Assembly (NCBI RefSeq): GCF_000472545.1
Contig: NZ_AWZV01000031.1
Span: 21,735 to 85,734, forward strand
Source of the DNA: Burkholderia sp. WSM2232
GTDB lineage: Bacteria; Pseudomonadota; Gammaproteobacteria; Burkholderiales; Burkholderiaceae
Direction of reading: 5' to 3'
Length of the DNA: 64,000 nucleotides
Below, piece after piece: positions 41,562-49,307 of this stretch. The notes under the pieces were generated by a model that was not told the DNA's origin, ran no database searches, and worked only from the letters and a program-made list of their open reading frames with translations. A program made the position numbers and the translations under genes. Numbering within the stretch: the stretch's first letter is position 1; each line of letters begins with the position of its first letter.

Positions 41562-43748
41562 ATGATCATACCGCGCGAAAGCATGCAGGACGTGCTGGAC
41601 CGAAGCCGGTTTGCAATCCGATGGGGAGGCGTACTCGGCCTCGTATGCCACCCCGTCTATTACCTCGTCTGGACTTACCTCCTGCCGCAGCCCTACGACA
41701 ATCTGCCGCTGCGTCTGAGCGCGGCGCTGATCTGCATTCCGTTGATCTTCCAGGCGCGCTGGCCAAAACGGTTCAACGCCTACCTGCTGGTCTACTGGCA
41801 TGTGTGCCTGATCTACGTGCTACCGTTCGTGTGCACGTTCCTCGCAATCAGAAATTCCTTCTCCACCATGTGGATGATGACCGAAGTCATGATGATCTTC
41901 ATCATGGCGTTGTGCATCGACAATCCCTTCCTGCTGATGGGCTGCATCGGCATCGGCATGCTCTCCGGCGCGCTGGCCGCGGTGGCCAGCTCGCCTGCTC
42001 CCATCGTGCTCAGCACCGCTAATCAGTCGGACCTCGCCGTGCTGCCGGTCGTCGTGTTATGCAGCATGGCGTTTGCCCATGCGATCAGTAAAGGGCGCAT
42101 CTTCGTCGAGAAAAACCGTGCGCTGCAGGCGCTCGCCGGCTCCATTGCACATGAAATGCGCAACCCGCTCAGCCAGTTGAAGCACGTGCTCGACCGCGTC
42201 GAAGAAACACTGCCCGCTCTCACCGAAGGGGGCCGCGCCCCCGCGCTCTCCGGCTCAGGCGCGGCGCTGCTGTACCGGCATCTCGCGCACGGGCAGTTGT
42301 CGATCGAGCGCGGCCTGCGGGTGATCGCCATGACGCTCGACGAAGTCAGCGCGAAACAGATCCGCTCGGACTCGCTTGCTTACCTGAGCGCGGCGGCCGC
42401 CACCCGCAAGGCGCTCGACGAATACGGCTTTGCGGATAAAAAGGAACGCGGCAAGGTGCGCCTCGTCGTGCTGGAAGATTTCACTTTCAAGGTGGACGAG
42501 ACGGTCTACCTCTTCACGCTCTTCAATTTGATCAAGAACGCGCTGCATCATATTGCGCCGCTTCCCTCGGCCACGCTCACGCTCACCGTGGACCGGCATT
42601 CGGTCACCGTGCGCGACACGGGCAGCGGCATCGCGCCGGACATCCTGCCGCACCTGTTCGAGCCGTTTCGCACTGCAGGCAACTCGGCAGGCACGGGGCT
42701 CGGACTCGCGTACTGTCAGCGCGCCATGCGCGCGTTCGGCGGCAGCATCGCCTGCAAATCGGAGCCGGGCAAGTTCACGCAGTTCACACTCCAGTTCCCG
42801 CCTGTCACCGAAAGCGAGCTGGCCGCGCACGAACAGGCGGTGCTCGAGCGCGCGACGGCCGTGCTCGACGGCAAGCGCATTCTTCTTGCCGACGACGACG
42901 CCGCGCACCGCACGCGCACGCAGCGCACGCTCGCCCGGGTAGGCGCCCTCGTGAGCGAGGCGGAAAACGGCGAGATCGCATTGACGATGTTGCGCGAGGC
43001 AACGGCCTACGACCTCGTGCTGATGGACGTCAACATGCCCGTGCTCGACGGCTATACGGCCACCGAACGGTTGCGCGCCGGGCGTGATCATCCGAACGCG
43101 AACGTGCTGGTGGCCGCCTATACGTCGGAACCGGGCAACGTCGCGCGCGTGCTCGCGCGGCGCGCCGGCATGGACGACATGATCAGCAAGTCCTGCAGCT
43201 CAATGGAACTCTTCGCGTCACTGCAGGCGCTCTTCGAGAACGGCACCCGGCGAGCTGTGAACCAGCGCTTTAACGACTTCTCCGGCAAGTCGATTCTCGT
43301 TGCCGACGACGACACCTACAGCAGGCTCGTCGCCAAAGCGTACCTTGAGCGTTTCGGCGCGAGCGTCGTCGAAGCCGAACATGGGCGGGCGGTGCTGGAG
43401 CGGCTGGACGAAGGGCTTGCCATCGACGCGATCGTAGTGGACATGAACATGCCGGGCATGGGAGGTCTCGACACCGCAGCCGCGATTCGCTCGCGCAGCG
43501 ATGCCTATGCCAGCGTGCCGATCGTCGCGTTGACGAGCTACGCGGACCTCGGTTCGGTGCAGGCGTGCATGGGCGCAGGCATGAACGAGGTGCTGGTCAA
43601 GCCGGTACAGGTCGGCTCGCTGTATGCGTGCCTGACGAGGCAGTTCGCGCAGCAAGGCGACGGTGCCGCCGGCGGCAACGCGGGCTCCGCAGGAGCGCCG
43701 TACGCTGCGGGGCCGGCGTTGGGGCCTGAAAAGACAGTCCAGGCATAG
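41562..43748 (+). CDS. membrane hybrid histidine kinase, CqsS/PhcS-like, with two receiver domains
   Basis: 728 residues. Residues 20-175 form about six membrane helices and resemble the sensor part of Vibrio CqsS: PVYYLVWTYLLPQPYDNLPLR is much like the CqsS segment with YFIWEYWFPQSYENLGLR. The phospho-acceptor histidine is His197 in IAHEMRNPLSQ. The ATPase domain has NLIKNALHH, DTGSGIAPDI and GTGLGLAY. Two receivers follow at about 448-560 and 585-700, each with an acidic DDD pocket and an aspartate (LMDVNMP, VDMNMP). CqsS has only one receiver. It is co-transcribed with the AAR-like gene. Confidence 0.85.
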   Translation: MIIPRESMQDVLDRSRFAIRWGGVLGLVCHPVYYLVWTYLLPQPYDNLPLRLSAALICIPLIFQARWPKRFNAYLLVYWHVCLIYVLPFVCTFLAIRNSFSTMWMMTEVMMIFIMALCIDNPFLLMGCIGIGMLSGALAAVASSPAPIVLSTANQSDLAVLPVVVLCSMAFAHAISKGRIFVEKNRALQALAGSIAHEMRNPLSQLKHVLDRVEETLPALTEGGRAPALSGSGAALLYRHLAHGQLSIERGLRVIAMTLDEVSAKQIRSDSLAYLSAAAATRKALDEYGFADKKERGKVRLVVLEDFTFKVDETVYLFTLFNLIKNALHHIAPLPSATLTLTVDRHSVTVRDTGSGIAPDILPHLFEPFRTAGNSAGTGLGLAYCQRAMRAFGGSIACKSEPGKFTQFTLQFPPVTESELAAHEQAVLERATAVLDGKRILLADDDAAHRTRTQRTLARVGALVSEAENGEIALTMLREATAYDLVLMDVNMPVLDGYTATERLRAGRDHPNANVLVAAYTSEPGNVARVLARRAGMDDMISKSCSSMELFASLQALFENGTRRAVNQRFNDFSGKSILVADDDTYSRLVAKAYLERFGASVVEAEHGRAVLERLDEGLAIDAIVVDMNMPGMGGLDTAAAIRSRSDAYASVPIVALTSYADLGSVQACMGAGMNEVLVKPVQVGSLYACLTRQFAQQGDGAAGGNAGSAGAPYAAGPALGPEKTVQA

Positions 43749-44069
43749 TGGCCATCACGATGACATTACGCTTGGCACGCATCAGTTCGTAGTGCGACAG
43801 AATAGGCGTATAGACCGACGTATAGATGACGATGGCTCATCCCCATTTAATCACCGAAAAATATCTCGACAAATGCCTGTTTGACGTGGTGACTTCGTAT
43901 CCATGCCGCAACGGCCCGTTAAGCGACCGATGGCCTCTCTTCACGCGTTCGCGCTTATCTTGAAGCGTGAGATCCAAAGCAGAAACACTCGCTTAGCCAG
44001 CGGCGATCCCGTTGCTACGATGGTGCGATCATCCATTGTCTTGCCCGATTCAGCGACGCACGGACCGCT
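43749..44069. other. intergenic region upstream of the SsuA-like gene
   Basis: 321 bp with no supported gene. It is less GC-rich than its surroundings, and CGTATAGA is directly repeated near 43808 and 43820. It probably contains the promoter of the binding-protein gene. Confidence 0.35.
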
Positions 44070-45074
44070 ATGACATATCTCACAAGACGGGCCTTCGCCC
44101 GCATCGCACTGGCCACCATGTTGACTCTCGCCAGCGCACCGAGCTTCACACAAACGAGCGCACGGACGATCACGCCGTTGACTCTGCGCATCGGTTATCA
44201 GAAGTCGTCGACCTTGATCACGCTGCTAAAGGCACGCGGCACGCTCGAAAAAGCGCTTGCGCCGCTGAACGTGCGGGTGTCGTGGAACGAGTTCACGAGC
44301 GGCCTGCCCTTGACGGAAGCGTTGAACGTCGATGCTGTCGACTTCAGCGCCGACGTCGCCGATACGGTGCCGATCTTTGCGCAAGCCGCGCAGGCGCGCT
44401 TCGTCTATGTCGCGCAAGAAGCGCCGTCGCCGGGCGCGCAGGCAATCATCGTCAAGAAGGACAGTGCGTTGCACTCGCTCGCCGATCTCAAGGGCAAACG
44501 CATCGCGGTTACGAAAGCGGCGGGCAGCCACTATCTGCTGCTCGCAGCGCTCGGCAAGGCAGGCATCGCGGCAAGCGATGTCAGAACGAGTTACCTCGCG
44601 CCCGCCGATGGCCGCGCGGCTTTCGAGCGCGACAGCGTCGATGCATGGGTCACATGGGACCCGTATGTGGCGTCCGTCGACAGGAACCCGGACGTACGGA
44701 TACTCGCGGACGGCAACGGCCTCGCTTCCTATCAGCGCTACTATCTCGCGTCGCGCACGTTCGCGTCGGCGCACCCCGAGGTTGTGCAGATCGTGTTCGA
44801 TCAGTTGAAGCAGGCGGGGGAATGGTTGCGCGCGCATCCAGACGAAGCGGCCAGGACGCTCGCGCCTGTGTGGGGACTCGACGCATCGACGATCCAACGG
44901 GCCAACGCACGCCGCAGCTATCAGGTACGGGCGGTGGCCGCCCAGCACTTTAACGAGCAGCAGGTCATCGCCGACGCGTTCTTCAAGAACGGCCTATTGC
45001 CCGCGCGCATCGAAACCAGGCAGGCGCAGTACTGGGACTACGCGTCGAAGCAGGCCAGGCTTATCGGCGACTAG
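44070..45074 (+). CDS. SsuA-like aliphatic sulfonate/taurine-type substrate-binding protein (orphan)
   Basis: 334 residues. The N-terminus MTYLTRRAFARIALATMLTL is a Tat-like signal with RRAF. The mature part is an NMT1/SsuA fold: LRIGYQKSSTLITLLKARG, the VDFSADVADTVPIF block, DLKGKRIAVTKAAGSHYLLL and VDAWVTWDPYVA. These proteins bind alkanesulfonates and deliver them to SsuBC permeases. No permease or ATPase gene is adjacent, so it must share a transporter elsewhere or act as a sensor ligand receptor. It lies between the two signalling proteins. Confidence 0.87.
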   Translation: MTYLTRRAFARIALATMLTLASAPSFTQTSARTITPLTLRIGYQKSSTLITLLKARGTLEKALAPLNVRVSWNEFTSGLPLTEALNVDAVDFSADVADTVPIFAQAAQARFVYVAQEAPSPGAQAIIVKKDSALHSLADLKGKRIAVTKAAGSHYLLLAALGKAGIAASDVRTSYLAPADGRAAFERDSVDAWVTWDPYVASVDRNPDVRILADGNGLASYQRYYLASRTFASAHPEVVQIVFDQLKQAGEWLRAHPDEAARTLAPVWGLDASTIQRANARRSYQVRAVAAQHFNEQQVIADAFFKNGLLPARIETRQAQYWDYASKQARLIGD

Positions 45075-45171
45075 CCAACGCTAATGCGCATACGGGGTCA
45101 ACGCGCGCAACCAACATAGGAAGACAGCACCGTGCGCGAGCATTAAGCGGAAGCCGCCGGCTGTGCCCCGC

Positions 45172-46356
45172 TCAGGCGGCGTGGCTATCCGGCGCCGGTT
45201 CGCCGGCGTCGTCCTGCAAGCGGCCTCTTCGCGCGGGAAAGCGCATCGTGACGGCGGTGCCCTCTCCAGGCGTCGATTCGATGCCGAGGCCGCCGCCGAA
45301 CGACTGCATGATGCGGTTGCAAAAGATCATGCCCATGCCGTGGCCGCCACGGCCCGCGTGCGTCGTCACCGGGTCGAGCAGCAGGCGCGCCCGGACCTCC
45401 GGCTCGATACCCGGGCCGTTGTCCAGCAGGCGAATGGCGGGCTCCGGCTCGTCCGTCACTTCAATGCGCAGCGAAGGCGCCCGGCAGCCTTCGAGCGCCC
45501 GCAACGCATTCGAGATCAGCGAAGAAAGCACCAGCGCGACGCAATTGGGCATGGCGTGAACGACGAAATCGCCGTGCGCTTGGACCTCTACGCAGTCGCG
45601 CTGCGCGCCGGCAAACGGATAAGAATCGAGCAACGTCGCAATGAGACGCGTCGCCTTCACTTCGCGCGCCCCGCTTCCCGGCGCCGACTGCTGGCCGCCG
45701 CTCTTGTGCACCGTTGCCCAGAACGACGAGATCAGCGTCAGGCAGTACTGCGCGTTATTCAGCATGGAGGTGGCCGCGAGACCAATGTCCCGCTGACGCT
45801 GCGGATCGTAGTCCTGTGCGACGTCGTTTTCAACCGAGCGTGCGAAGAGCGAGATCGCGGCAAGCGGCGTATTGAGTTCGTGAGCGAGGAACGCGAGGGT
45901 TTCGTCCATTGCGAGCAGCCGCTGCTGGCGCGTTTCACGCTCGGCATAGCGCGCCACCGCCTGGCGCAGCACATCGCGCACCGAGTCCGCGCGCAGCGGC
46001 TTTTCGAGTATGCGGAACAGGTCGGCCGTATTGAAGGTTTGCAGCAGCATGTCCTTGTCGGCATATGCGGTCACGAGGATGCGCACGATCTGCGGATACA
46101 GGTTCGCGACCTCGCGCAGCAGATGGCCACCGTCGCGGCCCGGCATGCGAAAGTCGGTGACGAGCACGGCGATTTCGGGCCCCAACTCCTGCAATAGCGC
46201 GATGGCTTCGTCGGCGTCGCGCGCCAGATGCACGCGGTAATCGTCGCGCACCGCGCGCGCGAAGTGGTTGCGCGACATTTCATCGTCGTCGACGAAGAGA
46301 ACGGCGAACGGCGCTTGCAGAGTGGCTTGCGTTGCAGCTTGTGGGGTTTCGCTCAT
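45172..46356 (-). CDS. receiver-histidine kinase fusion, PhcR/PhcQ-like
   Basis: 394 residues. The N-terminal receiver (residues 18-135) has VDDDE, phospho-acceptor Asp68 in VTDFRMPGRDG and the conserved Lys in ILEKPL. A kinase core follows with His159 in FLAHELNTPLAA, an N-box at SSLISNALRAL, then LLDNGPGIEP and GGHGMGMIFCNRIM. The receiver-first, kinase-second order is that of PhcR/PhcQ, the response regulators working with PhcS in Ralstonia and Cupriavidus. No DNA-binding domain is present, so output must be through another protein or phosphotransfer. It converges on the SsuA-like gene. Confidence 0.8.
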   Translation of the reverse strand: MSETPQAATQATLQAPFAVLFVDDDEMSRNHFARAVRDDYRVHLARDADEAIALLQELGPEIAVLVTDFRMPGRDGGHLLREVANLYPQIVRILVTAYADKDMLLQTFNTADLFRILEKPLRADSVRDVLRQAVARYAERETRQQRLLAMDETLAFLAHELNTPLAAISLFARSVENDVAQDYDPQRQRDIGLAATSMLNNAQYCLTLISSFWATVHKSGGQQSAPGSGAREVKATRLIATLLDSYPFAGAQRDCVEVQAHGDFVVHAMPNCVALVLSSLISNALRALEGCRAPSLRIEVTDEPEPAIRLLDNGPGIEPEVRARLLLDPVTTHAGRGGHGMGMIFCNRIMQSFGGGLGIESTPGEGTAVTMRFPARRGRLQDDAGEPAPDSHAA

Positions 46357-46750
46357 CGCGTTTCGGGCTCATCCATGGCGAATGCCGACAGGGGTCGATT
46401 GCATTCTACCGTTGCGCCGCGGCAAAGCGGAAAAGTCGGCTCGACCACGCAAAAGCGCCAGGTCATTTTGCCCGGATGACGGATCGAGGCAATGCATTTT
46501 TATTACATTTTGCAAACGCCTTGGCAAACAGCGTCAATACAACCATTACATTACACCGACATTCTGCTTTAGCCGGGCATTCAGCACGCTAATTGCTCCA
46601 GGGATAAACACCGATCGCGTTGCGCCGATGCCTGCAGCGGCCAGAAGGTGGGCGTACACTCGCGCTCGAAACACCCGCCACACGGGCTTACCGGCACTTT
46701 GCACCGCACGCGGCCGATTGCAGGCCGGTGGATACGAGGAGAACAGACAC
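46357..46750. other. divergent intergenic region between the receiver-kinase and the MFS gene
   Basis: 394 bp. An AT-rich patch at 46495-46570 with ATTACA repeats is the likely promoter zone. The frame leading into the MFS gene is open but not protein-like before the ATG at 46751. No gene or RNA fold is supported. Confidence 0.4.
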
Positions 46751-47986
46751 ATGAGCTGGACACGGGAACAGAGAAACGTCACGATTGCCGCCTATCTCGG
46801 CTGGACACTCGACGCATTCGATTTCTTTTTAATGGTGTTCGTATTGAAAGATATTGCGGCCGAATTCAATACGAAAATCCCCGAAGTCGCATTCGGCATC
46901 ATGCTGACGCTAATGATGCGCCCGCTCGGCGCGTTGATTTTCGGCTGGCTTGCGGACCGCTATGGCCGCCGGCCCACGCTGATGGTCAACATCGCGTGCT
47001 TCTCGCTGCTTGAACTGCTCTCGGGCTTTTCGCCGAACCTCGCCACGCTACTCGTGCTACGCGCGCTCTTCGGCATTGCGATGGGCGGCGAATGGGGCGT
47101 GGGCGGCGCCCTGACCATGGAGACCGTGCCGCCGAAGTCGCGCGGCATAGTCTCCGGCCTGCTGCAAGCCGGGTATCCGAGCGGCTACCTGCTCGCCTCG
47201 GTGGTGTTCGGCGTGTTCTATCAATACATCGGCTGGCGCGGCATGTTCTTTGTCGGCGTGCTGCCCGCGCTGCTCGTGCTGTACATCCGAGCGCACGTGC
47301 CGGAGTCGCCGGCCTTCAGGACACTTGAGAAGCAGGCGCGCCCCGGCCTCGTCGCGACCTTGAAGCAGAACGTCAAGCTGTCGCTCTACGCGATCGTGCT
47401 GATGACCGCCTTCAACTTCTTCTCGCACGGATCGCAGGACCTGTACCCGACTTTCCTGCGCGTGCAGCATCAGTTCGACGCGCATACGGTGTCGCTCATC
47501 ACGATCACGCTGAACGTCGGCGCGATCTGCGGCGGGCTCTTTTTCGGCATGTTGTCGGAGAACATCGGACGCAAGCGCGCCATCTTCATTGCCGCGCTGA
47601 TTGCGTTGCCGGTACTGCCGCTCTGGGCTTTTTCGAGCACGCCGGTACTGCTCGCGGTGGGCGCGTTCCTGATGCAGATCTCTGTGCAAGGCGCATGGGG
47701 CGTGATTCCTGTCCATCTGAACGAGATCTCGCCCGACGAAATTCGCGCCACGTTTCCAGGTCTCGTGTATCAGTTGGGCAATCTGATCGCGTCGGTGAAT
47801 GGGCCGCTGCAGGCAACCGCGGCCGAAGCGCACGGCAACAACTATGCGCTCGTCATGGCGGTCGTGATCGGCATCGTCGCGCTCGTGATCTGCGCGCTGA
47901 TTCCGTTTAGCCGGGAGCGGCGCGGCATCGACATGACGCAGTCGGCCGCGCACGTCGGCGACCATGTGCAAAGCCACCCGGTGTAA
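46751..47986 (+). CDS. MFS transporter, SHS (sialate/lactate:H+ symporter)-like
   Basis: 411 residues with twelve predicted helices. The N-terminal WTREQRNVTIAAYLGWTLDAFDFFLM and the loop 2-3 motif GWLADRYGRRPTLM are typical of the SHS group (NanT, Jen1-like carboxylate carriers). ALFGIAMGGEWGVGG is helix 4, and MLSENIGRKRAIF is the mirrored loop in the second half. The substrate is likely an organic acid such as lactate or pyruvate, though this is only family-level inference. GAGGAG lies 10-15 bases before the ATG at 46751. Confidence 0.85.
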   Translation: MSWTREQRNVTIAAYLGWTLDAFDFFLMVFVLKDIAAEFNTKIPEVAFGIMLTLMMRPLGALIFGWLADRYGRRPTLMVNIACFSLLELLSGFSPNLATLLVLRALFGIAMGGEWGVGGALTMETVPPKSRGIVSGLLQAGYPSGYLLASVVFGVFYQYIGWRGMFFVGVLPALLVLYIRAHVPESPAFRTLEKQARPGLVATLKQNVKLSLYAIVLMTAFNFFSHGSQDLYPTFLRVQHQFDAHTVSLITITLNVGAICGGLFFGMLSENIGRKRAIFIAALIALPVLPLWAFSSTPVLLAVGAFLMQISVQGAWGVIPVHLNEISPDEIRATFPGLVYQLGNLIASVNGPLQATAAEAHGNNYALVMAVVIGIVALVICALIPFSRERRGIDMTQSAAHVGDHVQSHPV

Positions 47987-48009
47987 GGTCAGCCTCAGAG
48001 GTTTGAAAC

Positions 48010-48022
48010 AAACGGCTATTTC
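48010..48022. promoter_or_regulatory. operator-like motif AAACGGCTATTTC (first copy)
   Basis: Differs by one base from AAACGGCTGTTTC at 48286-48298 in front of the tetR gene. It lies 24 bp past the MFS stop, ahead of the candidate structured RNA. It might bind the same TetR-type regulator. Confidence 0.35.
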
Positions 48023-48054
48023 GCCGCGCGGTTCTCGGGCACAATAGACGCAAA

Positions 48055-48172
48055 GGCGGCCAGAACCGCCACGGCATGATGACCATGCCGACTTATACAA
48101 GCGCATGAGCGCAGGGCCAAACCAGGCATCATTCATACGAGGCCGTTCCGATCCGTCGGAACGGCCTTTTTG
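48055..48172 (+). ncRNA. candidate structured RNA ending in a terminator
   Basis: Two short hairpins follow each other: GGCGG (48055-48059) with CCGCC (48066-48070), and CGGCAT (48072-48077) with ATGCCG (48085-48090). A strong terminator closes the segment at 48140-48172. It could be a small RNA with its own promoter (ACAATAG-like box near 48041) or simply the 3' end of the MFS transcript. No known RNA family was recognised. Confidence 0.3.
48140..48172 (+). terminator. rho-independent terminator
   Basis: A perfect 12-bp stem AGGCCGTTCCGA (48140-48151) with TCGGAACGGCCT (48156-48167), a 4-nt loop, and TTTTTG after it. It separates the MFS gene or small RNA from the tetR gene. Confidence 0.9.
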
Positions 48173-48284
48173 TTTTCGCGCGCGGTTGCTGCATACCGGA
48201 CCGTGCGCGCAGAGCTTCAAGTCTTCTAGAGGAGTTAATCGACAACAGACCTTGCTCAGCTTCACCATCCTTCTTATCCTCAAA

Positions 48285-48313
48285 AAAACGGCTGTTTCAA
48301 ATTCACATTTGAA
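48285..48313. promoter_or_regulatory. overlapping palindromes upstream of tetR (PsrA-like operator)
   Basis: AAAAC-GGCT-GTTTC (48285-48298) is one base from a GAAAC-N4-GTTTC palindrome, the type bound by PsrA, a TetR-family fatty-acid regulator. It overlaps a second perfect inverted repeat TTCAAAT-TCAC-ATTTGAA (48296-48313). Both lie 45-73 bp upstream of the regulator's ATG, a sensible place for autoregulation. Confidence 0.5.
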
Positions 48314-48357
48314 TCGCCTGTTCGCAGGCCGCACGCCCGGCAATCAGGAGACGCAAC

Positions 48358-49242
48358 ATGGCAGGTCGCACAACGAGCCGGCACACCGGCGATACGAAGT
48401 CACGCATCCTCGACGCAGCTGAGACGCTCTTCATCGATTGCGGGTACGAGGCCATGTCGCTGCGGCAGATCACTTCGCGCGCGGAAGTCAATCTGGCGGC
48501 GGTCAACTATCACTTCGGCAGCAAGGAATCGCTGATTCACTCGATGCTCTCGCGCCGGCTGGACCGCCTCAACGAAGAGCGCGTGAAGCTGCTCGAGCGC
48601 TTCGACAGGATGCTCGGCGAGCGGCTGACCTGCGAGCACGTGCTCGGCGCGATGTTTATTCCCGCACTGCGGCTTTCGCGCGATCCGCGCGTGGGCGGCA
48701 AGGCGTTCCTGCGCTTGCTGGGCCGTGCGTACACAGACCCCTCCGCGTTCATACGCGACTTTCTGAACGCGCACTATGCGTCGGTCGCCGTGCGTTTTTT
48801 CGACGCGTTCCAGCGGGCGCTGCCGCATCTGCCACGCGAGGAGCTGGGCTGGCGCCTGCACTTTGCGATCGGCGCGCTCTCGGGTGTGCTCGCGGGCGCC
48901 GACACCGAGAGCCTCATTGCAGAGTTCTCGCAGGGCAAGACGATGAACGACCTGCAACTGATCGCGCGCCTCGCCTCGCTCATGGTCGCCGCGCTCAAGG
49001 CGCCGTTGCCCGATGCGTCGCAACTGGCGATGTTCGCGGCGGTGCTCGGCGACGCGACGGACAAGGACGCGTGTGCAGAGGCGAACGCAAGCTTTGGCAG
49101 TAACCCGGACAACGCGTGTCCTCTCGCGGGCCATGCCGCCGATGCAGCGCACGGCGAGCCGCGCGGACCCGCTTCATCGGCTCGCGCAGCGAATGCATCG
49201 TTGGGGCAAGCCGACACGACCCCGCTCGCACAACATCAATAA
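48358..49242 (+). CDS. TetR family regulator of fatty-acid metabolism (PsrA/FadR-like)
   Basis: 294 residues. The helix-turn-helix TKSRILDAAETLFIDCGYEAMSLRQITSRAEVN is at about residues 13-45, followed by NYHFGSKESL, which is characteristic of the PsrA-like group. The C-terminal ligand domain spans about 70-215. The last 75 residues are Ala/Ser-rich and probably disordered. AGGAG precedes the ATG. It sits 66 bp upstream of fadE in the same direction, so it probably represses the beta-oxidation genes until bound by an acyl-CoA or fatty acid. This role is inferred. Confidence 0.87.
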   Translation: MAGRTTSRHTGDTKSRILDAAETLFIDCGYEAMSLRQITSRAEVNLAAVNYHFGSKESLIHSMLSRRLDRLNEERVKLLERFDRMLGERLTCEHVLGAMFIPALRLSRDPRVGGKAFLRLLGRAYTDPSAFIRDFLNAHYASVAVRFFDAFQRALPHLPREELGWRLHFAIGALSGVLAGADTESLIAEFSQGKTMNDLQLIARLASLMVAALKAPLPDASQLAMFAAVLGDATDKDACAEANASFGSNPDNACPLAGHAADAAHGEPRGPASSARAANASLGQADTTPLAQHQ

Positions 49243-49307
49243 AAACGCGAGCCGTCCACGCAGCGTGGATGCGTTCGCACGCAGCATCGAAACTGGGAGG
49301 AAACGTC

